Assembly (NCBI GenBank): GCA_947172415.1
Contig: OX359194.1
Location: 186,001 to 250,000 of the forward strand
Source: Chondrosia reniformis
Taxonomy: Eukaryota; Porifera; Demospongiae; Chondrillida; Chondrillidae
DNA length: 64,000 bases
Direction: 5' to 3'
The translations under genes and the position numbers were made by a program. Below the pieces are notes generated by a model. That model did no database searches, was not told the origin of the DNA, and saw only the letters and a program-made list of their open reading frames with translations. Positions 35,400 to 47,434 of the stretch are shown one piece after another (position 1 is the first letter of the stretch; each line of letters begins with the position of its first letter).

Positions 35400-35656
35400 G
35401 TCGTACGTTTGGGCACGTGATAATTCCCATATTTAGAATGGAGAAGAAATCGACCACGTGTTGGGCGTCTTCCGTATTTTTGCGATCTATCATAAGAAAG
35501 AGTTAAAGAACCTTGAGATAGACAACTTGTAATAGTCTCAGTAGCTAAAGTAGATCTTACGAAAGAGTAATTCTTCATCCCTTCTAAAAATAGAAGCCGT
35601 AGCTACTAGTTGCAGAAGCGCTCTGCTCTCGCTATAGTGACTTAAAAAGGTGATCG
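35400..35656 (+). promoter_or_regulatory. NLR-B promoter block
   Basis: Same block as at 22500. CACGTG at 35414-35419 and 35455-35460. Shares GAAGCGCTCTGCTCTCGCTA with unit 3 after GTTGCA, then diverges before the caspase start codon at 35657. Confidence 0.7.
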
Positions 35657-38600
35657 ATGGCAGTGGCAAATACAAGCAGCTTCTTTCTTGTAGTAAACAG
35701 CTACTATAATACCCAACTTGATCCAGTACCGAATACTGATGAAGGATTGCAGTTGTATGCGGAAACTTTCTATAAGTATCTTTCATTTTCACAGTATGGA
35801 ATCCATTCCGATTGCAGCAAGGAAGATTTCGTTCGTGTTTTTATCAATTTTCTGAAACAAATAGGTCCACACACTACCAAGTATTTCGCCTTTATATTCT
35901 TGGGTCATGGGAGTGAAGGACACCTCTTTATGAACGATGGACAATCGGTCAGTATCCAGGATATCGTAGACGAGATTAACAAATTTGTTCCAGAACAAGT
36001 CTCCAAACTGTTTATAATCAACGCCTGCCGTGAAAATGAGAAATTGGTGCTTCCGAACACCCCGAACTCAATCTATATTTACTCGACCCTTCCCGGGAGA
36101 AAGGCTATCCCCGAATGGTCTAAGTACTTTAATGATCAAATGCGAACAAACGCAGGCGATTTGGCTGATGTATGTTTCTCAGCACGTGGAAAAATGAAGG
36201 AATACCTTAAGAGTAATGTTGAGCCAAGCCAGTATATCAGCAATGGTCTGTCTGCTCCAAAGCTGCTACAGGATGAACCTTTTAGATTAAAAATTCCTGA
36301 AGCTATTTCACAGCATCTTAAAGCATATTCCCAATTAATGGAACAATACCGAGGTATGTATGGTTTTAATTTGTATGCATGGGTATTCCATATCATGTAC
36401 ATTTTACATTTGATCTCATCAATGGCAACCTATATAGTGTTATTGTCTTTTATTTTATATCAGCAGGGGATCTTTCATTCGGAAATGTAGGGCAACAACC
36501 TCTTTTGACTCCAGAGGACACACCACTTCAAATACTCTTAGATTCTCAGCACTCTAATGGAGGAATAACACCTCCTCAGAATGTACCTCTTCAGAATGTA
36601 CCTCCTCAGAATGTACCTCCTCAGAACGTACCTCCTCAGAACGTACCTCCTCAGAACGTACCTCCTCAGAACGTACCTCCTCAGAACGTACCTCCTCAGA
36701 ACGTACCTCCTCAGAACGTACCTCCTCAGAACGTACCTCCTCAGAACGTACCTCCTCAGAACGTACCTCCTCAGAACGTACCTCATCAGAATGTACCTCC
36801 TCAGAACGTACCTCATCAGAACGTACCTCCTCAGAACGTACCTCCTCAGAACGTACCTGAACAGAGTCACCTTAAAGATGTCAGTCAATCACCTGACACT
36901 GGTAAGACATTTGTAATAAATCAAACATACAACTACAGTGCTTCCTCAATTAGCCAGACCCTCAATAGTATTAATTAGTATGCTCACAGGTTGCTTCACT
37001 TGTCCGGACTTTTTCTCTTATTCAAACACCTTTTTACTGACCATGTGTATTCATGTGTAAGTGTAACACTCTTGCAAACATATTCATAGCTTTGGCTTTC
37101 CATATAAGAATACTGTAGTAAAGTCCATTTTAAAGTAATTGTATAACTTTATACTTAAATACTAAGATTATGGACAAAAGAATGATCATTTGAATGTTAC
37201 TCATCAGATTACATAGAGTATATGTATGCAACCACACCACTTATATAAACATATTTTTCTTAGTTTCTCCTGACTCTAATGGATCCCGGAGAAAACGTAC
37301 CTTCTCAGAACGTACCTCCTCAGAACGTACCTCCTCAGAATGTACCTCCTCAGAACGTACCTCCTCAGAACGTACCTCCTCAGAATGTACTTCCTCAGAA
37401 CGTACCTCTTCAGAATGTACCTCCTCAGAACGTACCTCCTCAGAATGTACCTCCTCAGAACGTACCTCCTCAGAACGTGCCTCCTCAGAACGTACCTCCT
37501 CAGAATGAACCTCCTCAGAATGTACCTCCTCAGAACTTACCTCCTCAGAATTTTGATCTTAACCAGTCCCCAGTAAGTGTATATACGTACATTCTGTAGC
37601 TACGTACGTATATATAGAGTGTACTATACAGTGAAGTGTGTCATATGTCATGTGCCTAGTTATGTATGCTAACAAAATTCAGTTAAAGGAACAAAAGATT
37701 TGTATACTGTTTAATATTTATTATATAATATGTAGTAATTCTCATATAAATACGTTTTGTGTCTCATTCTGTAGGGCCCTCTATTAAAGCTACAAGAAAA
37801 TGCATTTGGTGAATACGAGTCATATAAGCTGGCTGAAGGAGACAGTGAAGTAAGGTTTGTCAGGCTGGCCATAGTGAAGAACAAGCCATCAGTCTTAGAG
37901 ACAAAGGGAGATCAATTAGAAACATTAAAACGATTAAGGGAGTGCGGTCCTAGAAGTGACATTGAGGGATACATAGATGTTAAAGATTTAGCTAAGCAAT
38001 GTAAAGATAGGATACGAATCGTATATGGTCAACCGGGAGCAGGAAAGACAACTGCCATGAAGCACATCTGTCAACAAGTAGCACTCTCTCAGATCAAGAG
38101 TGATTTTGCGCTCATTCTCTTCTTTCCCTTGAGAGAGGAGAGTGTTTCTAGGTGTACCAACCTCCCCAGTCTACTCGAATACTATGGGGAGGGGTCCTCT
38201 GAAGACATCCCCATGGCAACCAAAATGCTGAAGGAAGGAAAGGGCCGAGACACATTGCTGATATTTGATGGTGCTGATGAAGCTAGAGAGCTTCTACAGG
38301 AGGGATCCAATTCTGTCCTTTTGAAGCTGTTAAAAGGGAAGTTGCTACCGGAAGCCTCAATCATACTTTCCAGTCGACCTGGTGTTTGTCCTGAACTACA
38401 GAAATATGCCAATCAGTTCTATGAAGTGCAGGGATTTGATGAGGATGCTATTGAGGCTTATGTGAATGAATTCTTCAAAGATGATCCAGGTTCTGCTGAG
38501 AGAATGTTGCAGACCATCAGAGATCGTCCTGATTTGAAGGGTGGAGCCTACATTCCAATGAATCTGTTTATTTTCTGTTCCACTTTCAAAGCCAATAAAT

Positions 38601-41600
38601 ATTCACTTCCTGCCACCATCACAGAATGTTACCAAGGTCATGTTAGTGAGCTGTGTTCTAGGGAATGTGAAAAAGATAGAAGAGATGTCTACATTGACCC
38701 AACTCTTTCTGAGCTTCCTAAAGACCTACAGGACCTCCTTCGGCGTCTAGGAGAACTTGCCTTTAAAGGTTTGACAGCTAAACCATCCAACTACATTTTC
38801 ACTGAGCAAGCCATTCGGAAAGCCTTCCCTGAAATTAAGGTAAAGCCCCACGATTCCCTTTTCAAAGGACTCCTTCATTTACACATTGGAAAACAAGGAG
38901 GATATAGGCCAACATTCTCTGGCAACTTCTCCCATGCAACTCTCCAAGAGTTCTTTTCTGCCCTTCACCTGAGTCGGCTCTCCGAAAAGGATCAGGTGAT
39001 GTTTTGGAAGGAGCACATTTCCAATCCATCCTTTGCTGTGGTCTTGCGATTTTATGCTGGGCTGACCAATTTATCTTGCAAAGATTTCATCCCATCATGT
39101 CTTGTCACGCCTCCTGCCACTCCCACAACAGCTGCTCCTCCCAATGTAGCTGGTGCTACTCTGCAGCTGCCAGCTACATCTGATCAGTGGAATCCTCAGC
39201 TCCTCTTTCTGTTGCATGCGCTTCATGAGTCTCAAAATGAGACTATTATCTGTGACACATTGAAGCACTTGAATAGTTCACTTAGGTTTCATGATCTAGG
39301 TTCATTTGATGTGATGGTTGTACTAAATTGTTTAGCACGCTGTACTCATTTGATTGAGTTGAATATGTATGGAAACAGAAATCCATTTCCTGTTGAGAGT
39401 GTTAAGCGTTTACTACACAGCAACCAAAACTTGCAAAAGCTGGGATATATTGTCCTTGATCACTTGACTGAAGATGGTAAGATATTACTTTACATGTTAT
39501 AACACTGTTTTCATATAAATCTATTGTAACAAATAAGTAGATATTTCTGTCTATATGACCACAAGGAGTAGTATTTATTATTATTAAAAGTATTTAGTCT
39601 ATTTCTTAATCTATTGTTAAGCATACCTTTGTTATTGATAATGAGTGTAATGTTATTAATGAATTAATGACCACTGATAAGTGTTAGATATTTCTTTCTT
39701 TAATTCATAGTTAAGCATTTGTTATCACTTAATTAATGTTGACTACGTATGATAATATATAACTGATAAAGTGTGTGTTTGTGTTTGTATTAGATGTAGT
39801 GACTATGTTCACAAGAACATGTTCAGTGAAGGAGCTGGAGCTGAGGATTACCAAGTCCACTTCAGTATCTGCCCTAATGAGATTGTTTTCATGGAAGGGA
39901 TTGGAGACACTGAATTTGGACCTTGATGGCTGTACAATAACAGTGAGTCACTATGCATCATTTTCTAATGTCTATGTCATTATTACATAACACATAACTG
40001 TATATTAGCTGTAACCTCACGTATATTTCCAAATAGTTAATATCTACTTCTCTCGGTAGGTTTGTAACCATTGCTTACCATTACTGCTGTATATAAAAAT
40101 TACTCCTTTTCTCCAACCTAAGTCACAAGTACACTAGAGTGTTTGTAATAGCTTGTGTACTTACTGGCTAATATTATAACATTTATTTCAATTATACGTA
40201 TGTTTTTAAATGTAGCCATGCAATGGTGGATAACTTGTTTGTCATTTAATGTAAGTCATTCTGTGTTGTATTTTTAAAATTTATTTATGCATGCAGGAAT
40301 CTGAACGTAGCTCATTAGAGGAACTTGTTCCCAGTAATCTCTCTCTGAAGGAGTTCAGTTTGCATTGTTCATTTGCCAAGATACTGTCACACAGACAATT
40401 CATTGATTGTCTCTCCATTGTTACTAATCTTTCAAGTCTTGAGAAATGTGATGTTGTACTGTCAGAATTATCAGAAGGAGGTATGCTATTATGTGGTTTT
40501 GAATGAGGTTATAAAGTATGTAGTTGATTGTGTTTGTTATTGATAAGCTCAATGAGTGTTGACTATGTTAATAATGATAAAGTGTGTGTTTGTGTTTGTA
40601 TTAGATGCAGTGACTATGTTCACAAGAACATGTTCAGTGAAGAAGCTGGATCTGAACATTACCGAGTCCACTTCAGTATCTGCCCTAATGAGATTGTTTT
40701 CATTGAAGGAATTGGAGACACTGAATTTGGACCTTAATGAATGTACAATAACAGTGAGTCACTATGCATCATTTTCTAATGCACAAACTGTAATTGTATA
40801 TTAGCTGTAACCTCATGTATATTTCCAAATAGTTAATATCTACTTCTCTCGGTAGGTTTGTAACCATTGCTTACCATTACTGCTGTATATAAAAATTACT
40901 CCTTTTCTCCAACCCAAGTCACAAGTACACTAGAGTGTTTGTAATAGCTTGTGTACTTACTGGCTAATATTATAACATTTATTTCAATTATACGTATGTT
41001 TTTAAATGTAGCCATGCAATGGTGGATAACTTGTTTGTCATTTAATGTAAGTCATTCTGTGTTGTATTTTTAAAATTTATTTATGCATGCAGGAATCTGA
41101 ACGTAGCTCATTAGAGGAACTTGTTCCCAGTAATCTCTCTCTGAAGGAGTTCAGTTTGCATTGTTCATTTGCCAAGATACTGTCACACAGACAATTCATT
41201 GATTGTCTCTCCATTGTTACTAATCTTTCAAGTCTTGAGAAATGTGATGTTGTACTGTCAGAATTATCAGAAGGAGGTATGCTATTATGTGGTTTTGAAT
41301 GAGGTTATAAAGTATGTAGTTGATTGTGTTTGTTATTGATAAGCTCAATGAGTGTTGACTATGTTAATAATGATAAAGTGTGTGTTTGTGTTTGTATTAG
41401 ATGCAGTGACTATGTTCACAAGAACATGTTCAGTGAAGAAGCTGGATCTGAACATTACTGAGTCCACTTCAGTATCTGCCCTAATGAGATTGTTTTCATT
41501 GAAGGAATTGGAGACACTGAATTTGGACCTTAATGAATGTACAATAACAGTGAGTCACTATGCATCATTTTCTAATGCACAAACTGTAATTGTATATTAG

Positions 41601-44600
41601 CTGTAACCTCATGTATATTTCCAAATAGTTAATAGTTGCACAATAAGTTCTTAATGATTCTCCTAACTTGTGAACTTACAGGCTAATACAGTAGCGATTA
41701 AAAATTTCTAGCCGCGTAACACGGAGTTAGCACGCATTAAGTGCACGATGCTCGAACGATACTCGCACGGACATAAAGAAAATCGTCACCATAATATGTA
41801 ATTATCAGTAATATTAGTTACGGTACAGGTCAAAAGAAACTTGGCGATTTCCGCAAGGGTTTGTACGGGAATCCGCAAATTTTCTGCGTACTGCTGTACA
41901 GCCATTTGCGGTTTGCCATATCAGCATCTGCGGGTATCGTCAGCGATGTTTGTAAACAAACGAACAATACGTATGTACGTAGGGTGTCGATAGGGAAGCC
42001 ATGCAATCTATGAAGAAAATGATACGTACGTATGTTGAGCATTTCGATCTTTACCTACGTATAAGTATCGTCAGAATTAATAATACGAAAGTATGTAGAC
42101 AACAATAAAATAATAGAGTATTCAAAACAGTTTGTTGTATAGATTCTTTCAATTGCTATAATTTTTAAAATATTGGATGCTGACCCTTTATTTTGGAGAT
42201 GGAGAGACACAATTCTTTCTCTTTGATACTTAGTTAATGGCATAGTATATTACTGGAAACTCATATGTATTATTCATTATCATTATTATTCATATTATTT
42301 ATGTACGTACGTAAATCGCCAATCAAAACTCTACGATAAAACACTGAGGTCCGCCGAAAGAATCTGTGAAAATCCTCGGAATTTGTATAGATTCGCAAAT
42401 TAACACCTATATTCTGAGGATTTTCACAGATTCCTTCGGCGGACCTCAGTGTTTTATTGTAGAGTTTTGATTGGCAAATTAAATAATATGAGTATCCTGT
42501 AATATCCTACATGCATTTGGACGTTATGAATCATTGCGATTAGAAGAAGCGATTAGGAATGAGATGGCAAGCAAAATTATGGTAGAATGGATCGAAGGAA
42601 GGGCAGCTGGCAAAAGATTGTATGTAACAAGAAACAGTATCAAAGAAGGAACTGTAGCTCCTGGAAAAACTGCTAGCGTGATTTGGGGAAAGTCAAGACT
42701 ACGAATTGTAATCGTCATTATATACCATGTACGCATACGTATACGTACGTACGTATACGCAAATTTCCGCACTTGCAGCTTTCCTCAGTTGCTCTCTCAA
42801 AAACCCTCAGACAGCTGCGTGGCCAACTGCAGACGGTGGCATTGTCCAACAGCGGAAAAATGCAAAAATCGCCAAGTTTCTTTTGACCTGTACCGTACAT
42901 TTTACACATTATCTAACACCTGGCCGCTATCATAGAAGCAAAGTTTAAAGCGCTATCGAGTTGGCAATGTCTACGTTATCCTCCTTTATTTCAGAGAGCA
43001 AATCTTTCATTTGTGGATCAATGGAGAAAATGTATCATCTATCGTCAAGATATTAAGGGCGGAAGGAAAAGAAACAAAATGGGATACGGTAAGAAAATGG
43101 ATATATCGTTGACCTTTCCACGATATCGTCGAGTATTGAGTTTTACGACGATCTCGGCTCCTTCTTGAATATCCTCACGCTTTCCTACAATATGCTTAAC
43201 ATTTACTCGATGTGTCTTCCCAGCATCCTTCAATTCTAGCCATTCCACGGCAATTTCGTTCGGTTTTCGAGGCATTTTAGAGATAACTTCTCACTATATA
43301 GTAGACTATGATTCTCAGGTGCGATGTTAGGCATATAGAATGTGTAAAATTAGGTGTAAATTAGTGATGTCTGCATGGTGCTCGTACGACGTCCGCAAGA
43401 GTGCTGCGCATCGTCTGCAGTCTAAATGCGATTTAGTGGCTAGAAATCTTTAATCAGTACAGTATATATGCAAAACAAATTATAAGTTGACTTAGTTTTT
43501 AAATGTAGCCATGCAACATTGGATAACTTGTTTGTCATTTAATGTAAGTCATCCTGTGTTGTATTTTTAAAATTTATTTATGCATGCAGGAATCTGAAGG
43601 TAGCTCATTAGAGGAACTTGTTCCTAGTAATCTCTCTCTGAAGGAGTTCCATTTGTATTGTTCAGATGCCGAGATACTGTCACACAGACAATTCTTTGAT
43701 TGTCTCTCCATTGTTACTAATCTTTCAAGTCTTGAGAAATATGATGTTGAACTGTCAGAATTATCAGAAGGAGGTATGCTATTATGTGGTTTTGAATGAG
43801 GTTATAAAGTATGTAGTTGATATTGATAAGCTTCATGAGTGTTGACTATGTTAATAATGATAAAGTGTGTGTTTGTGTTTGTATTAGATGCAGTGACTAT
43901 GTTCACAAGAACATGTTCAGTGAAGGAGCTGGGACTGTGGATTACCAAGTCCACTTCAGTATCTGCCCTAATGAGATTGTTTTCATGGAAGGGATTGAAG
44001 ACACTGAGATTGAACCTTAGTGACTGTACAATAACAGTGAGTCACTATGCATCATTTTTCTAATGTCTATGTCATTATTATATAGCACATACTGTAACTG
44101 TATATTAGCTGTAACCTCACGTATATTTCCAAATAGTTAATATCTACTTCTCTCAATTGGTTCGTATGTAGGAACATTAAATTGAAGAATATGTCATTAT
44201 TATTTAACATTAGAAGTAATTGACCTATATTAATTCTTTCTTGGTTGATATATTCTTTATAATTATATACGTATACCCTATCACTTCAAGGATTCAATAT
44301 TTCTTGGATATCTCAGAACAGATCAATTAATTACGTTGAAGGTGCTAATTTCAACGAAATTCGTCTGCCTGTTAATTCTTATATTTTTGAAAGCAATTCA
44401 AATCGCTTGTCACGGTATTTGAGCTCTTCCTTCGCAAAACGCAAAATCGTCACAATATATTGTTCCTATATATTGTATTGTTGTTGTACACTCAATTCTC
44501 ATATATATATCACTGACCTATATTAATTACTTCAGGGTGTTATACTCTATTTACACTCAATTCTCCGTTATCCGGACGCCCCACAGATATGGGGAGCATG

Positions 44601-45903
44601 TTCCGGGCATATCTGATATTGAGGGTATATACTTAGGCATCCAGAATCATTACGTTTACATAAGTTTCAACTCAAATGTTTGTTATTCTTATGTATATAT
44701 CAATAGTAGTATATAGTAGTATATAGAAGACTCCCTACCATTTTATTATTATATAATTAGTTTATTAGTTAGGATAGTTTAGCTATTGAACATATTGAAC
44801 AATGTAAATACACTTATAAATTTTAAATGTAGGGATGTGAAGAAGAATTTGAATCATTAAAATCAGCTATCACCAATAACAGTCACTTGAACAAGTTAAC
44901 ATTTTATTGTAATCAGATGGAGGGACTGTACCCTTCCAAATGTATTGAATGTATATCTCAGAACAGATCAATTAATTACTTGGATGTTGGATCAAGTAAG
45001 TTCCTTATTATCAAGTCTGTGTTTTGCATTGTAATTTTGTACATTTTATTGTATCAATCATACTTACTGTATACATTTGTTTAACACACTTATTGTTAGT
45101 CTTTTTACACATTTGTTCTCTTTATGTATGTGATGCCAGCTACATGACTGTACAGTGAATGTATTCTATAAAACGAACAGTGCTGATATATTTCATTGTT
45201 CTTTCCACAGCCGATGGACATGACCTGGTTCCTGTGCTGGAAATGGTACAGTTGAGGAGACTCATAGTGTTGGAGACAGATCCCGTACCTCTACTACACT
45301 CATTAAAGAACAGAAGAGATGTATTAGAAGAATTAATATTTTTTGCTGACAATATTTATTCATGGGTAATTTAATTGCTACATATATAATGTAATACTTA
45401 CCTACCATTCCACTGACATTCTGTGTTAGAGGAGTCATGTTTGTATTTACATTTGTATTCATCTGACAGTCACTTTGTTTTATATGCGTACATATATACA
45501 CTATAGATTGTAGCTAAGCTAAAATGTCTTTATACATACATTTCTATTAGTATTCTAAGATGAATATGTAAGGTATATGGTAGTTACATCAAATGAGTCC
45601 TTTAGCCTATTTTGTATGATGTAAATGTGCTATATATGTATATTACATTTGCTGATGTAGGTTGAGACTGTTGACCTGAATGAGATGGAAGTAGCATTCT
45701 CAGCAGCTAAAGTCAGAACACTTGGTGTTGGGATACCACAAGTTACTGACGGATCAAAGAAAATGACAAAAGCAATCAGTGCTGGTATCTCAAGAAATGA
45801 ACATGTTCAAACTGTAAAGTCTCTTGAGGAGTGTCCAGTACAGAGCTCAAATGAGAAACATACAAACATTACAGTTAAACGGAAAGAGCTTCTTTCTCTT
45901 TAA
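35657..45903 (+). CDS. NLR-B: caspase-NACHT-LRR receptor
   Basis: Exon 1 (35657-36353) encodes a caspase fold: LGHGSEG with the catalytic His near residue 84, INACREN with Cys near 124, and a small-subunit-like IYIYSTLPG. Exon 2 (36464-36901) carries the PPQNV repeats. Exon 3 would start at 37264 as in its sisters, but a 7-bp insertion breaks the frame; an acceptor at 37292 would restore it (end 37572). The NACHT exon is 37775-39476 with GQPGAGKTT and LLIFDGADEA. LRR exons: 39794-39942, 40297-40480, 40605-40753, 41093-41276, 41401-41549, 43590-43773, 43888-44036. Terminal exons: 44833-44995, 45211-45365, 45661-45903. With the shifted acceptor the protein is 1608 aa; without it, caspase and NACHT are uncoupled. 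Confidence 0.7.
36568..36858. repeat. 15-bp coding minisatellite, PPQNV linker (NLR-B exon 2)
   Basis: About 19 copies of CCTCAGAACGTACCT encoding Pro-Pro-Gln-Asn-Val with PLQNV and PHQNV variants, near-identical at the DNA level. The array is open in several frames, which makes frame-changing slippage tolerable. Confidence 0.95.
37303..37553. repeat. Second 15-bp minisatellite array (NLR-B exon 3)
   Basis: About 17 copies of the same unit in the next exon, with more variants. Because of the insertion at about 37281, the default splice would read it as Ser-Ser-Glu-Arg-Thr until a TGA near 37508, whereas the acceptor at 37292 reads PPQNV. Confidence 0.9.
40010..41601. repeat. Recent 796-bp tandem duplication of an LRR cassette
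   Basis: 40010-40805 and 40806-41601 differ at only a few positions by eye. Each copy holds an intron, a 184-nt LRR exon and a 149-nt LRR exon. The repeat adds 111 codons to NLR-B without disturbing phase. Confidence 0.9.
41821..42895. mobile_element. Nested transposon with 30-bp perfect TIRs and Tc1-like HTH remnant
   Basis: 41821-41850 (CGGTACAGGTCAAAAGAAAC...) is the exact reverse complement of 42866-42895, with TA on both sides. A minus-strand fragment near 42243-42155 (LTKYQRERIVSLHLQNKG) resembles the N-terminal helix-turn-helix of Tc1-like transposases. A plus-strand segment at 42561-42700 (IMVEWIEGRAAGKRLYV) resembles the 43275 fragment of the outer element. Confidence 0.8.
42318..42475. 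mobile_element. Innermost fold-back (MITE-like) hairpin
   Basis: Arms of about 62 bp, GCCAATCAAAACTCTAC ... and its reverse complement ending GTAGAGTTTTGATTGGC, with a loop of about 35 nt. AAAT flanks both sides. It sits inside the 41821-42895 element. Confidence 0.85.
44554..44626. mobile_element. Decayed copy of the TTATCCGG MITE
   Basis: CACTCAATTCTCCGTTATCCGG and GCCCCACAGATATGGGGAGC match the complete element at 57448, but the right inverted repeat is gone. Occupies the equivalent intron of NLR-B. Confidence 0.75.
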
Positions 45904-46023
45904 ATATTAGCAAATATAAGATAAAGAACTAATGTACTGTACATTGTAATGGTTTTGCAAATATTTGTACACAACACTAGATATAATAACAATATAATAC
46001 ACTAGTACTGTGTAACAGTATCA

Positions 46024-46849
46024 CTACAAGTAGCACTGGTACATCTTGTCAGAGATGACATTGTTTATTTCACAGAGTGTGTCGTGTCTGCACACATCTC
46101 CACACTTCTTATATTTGTCCTTTGACCTCCCATAACGATTGTAATGATATATATCAACCAGAGAAGTATTGGACCTCATTCTGTAGGAGGAGGAGGAGGA
46201 AATTATATATACACGTACATGTTCCTTGCATACTGTAAAGTAGATGGCATTTAAAACAATATTAATATAATCGAGTGATATACTGTACGTACGTACATAT
46301 ACAGTAGTAGGTACATAATTATAACACTTGAAATTACAAGGCTGATGAGACATGCAGGAAAATGATACTTGGGATACTTATAAGAACAGAGAAATATGTT
46401 ACAGAGCGCATCTCACACTTGCAGCACTTTAATAAGGTCAGACCATATCAATCCCTTCACTATATAGTTTAAAGGTCAAAGGTCAAAGAACAGCTTGAAA
46501 CAAATATAACTGTATAGGTACTCATTATGTCAGTTACGTGTAATTCCAACCCACGCCCCCTTTTTCTCAAAGCATTACATAATTGGTTCCCCCCCTTTGC
46601 TGACTATATGTACATACATGCATATGTAGATCATTTCAGTACAACACACAGTGCAGAACACTAATATAATAATATAATACAACATATTGGATGTGTACAC
46701 ATGTTACTATACGTGCATGCAGTGTCATGCGACCTCTGACCTTTCAGCAAGGTTGTCCCATGATTTGGGAGACATGTCAGTCAGTGAGTACATCTCTTTG
46801 GCACTGTAGGACAGACCCCAAACTGGTCTCTCTCCCTTCTCATGCAACT
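46024..46849 (-). pseudogene. Acid-sphingomyelinase-like C-terminus, orphan exons (copy B)
   Basis: Exons 46849-46741 and 46180-46024, same phases and splice sites as copy A, with only minor substitutions such as VWGLSYSAKEM. No upstream exons in the remaining space to 48720. Confidence 0.6.
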
Positions 46850-46861
46850 CTACACAGACAA

Positions 46862-47150
46862 GTGAGGAATACATATATAGCACTGTATATACGTATAGTG
46901 AGGAATACATATATAGCACTGTATATATATACGTATAGTGAGGAATACATATATAGCACTGTATATACGTATAGTGAGGAATACATATATATATAGCACT
47001 GTATATATATACGTATAGTGAGGAATACATATATAGCACTGTATATACGTATAGTGAGGAATACATATATAGCACTGTATATATATACGTATAGTGAGGA
47101 ATACATATATAGCACTGTATATACGTATATATAGTGAGGAGTACAGCACT
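46862..47150. repeat. GTGAGGAATACATATATAGC minisatellite, expanded copy
   Basis: About seven units of 36-44 bp differing in the length of the TATATA run, ending in a shortened GTGAGGAGTACAGCACTGTG unit. Confidence 0.92.
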
Positions 47151-47434
47151 GTGTGTGTATATACATACATAATTGGATGTGCATTAGCTAAATATGTCAC
47201 TGAGGTGATGTAACTATTACGAGTGGAAGAGTTACTAGAGCAAAACTACTGTACAATATATATATACATAGAAATGAATACGCTTACAATCAGTCAAACA
47301 TATATATACGTATATTTAGTTACAAAATATATATTAATGCTATAAACACGTCCACATATAAAGTTTATAGTTGTAGAGTGTACACTTCTATACCAATATT
47401 ACATATAAAAGTGACTGATATATCTACTTCATGA

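Larger units (their letters stand above)
41689..43462. mobile_element. Outer TIR transposon in NLR-B LRR intron
   Basis: Absent from the sister introns, which read GGCTAATATATATGC. Here GGCTAATA is followed by CAGTAGCGATTAAAAATTTC and the right end is its imperfect inverted copy (about 21 of 25 match), flanked by TA. Ends CAGT plus TA target duplication fit the Tc1/mariner/pogo group. It contains a minus-strand open segment from 43275 (IAVEWLELKDAGKTHRVNV) and the nested element below. Confidence 0.8.

Noticed and set aside
37194-37508. Ser-Ser-Glu-Arg-Thr repeat protein
   Set aside because: It is the out-of-frame reading of the PPQNV minisatellite after the 7-bp insertion and ends at TGA. 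Kept only as a splicing finding.
46725-47200. Minus-strand Tyr/Ile/Cys-rich frames upstream of the sphingomyelinase tail
   Set aside because: They read through the GTGAGGAATA minisatellite and across the TGTGTAG acceptor of the real exon.
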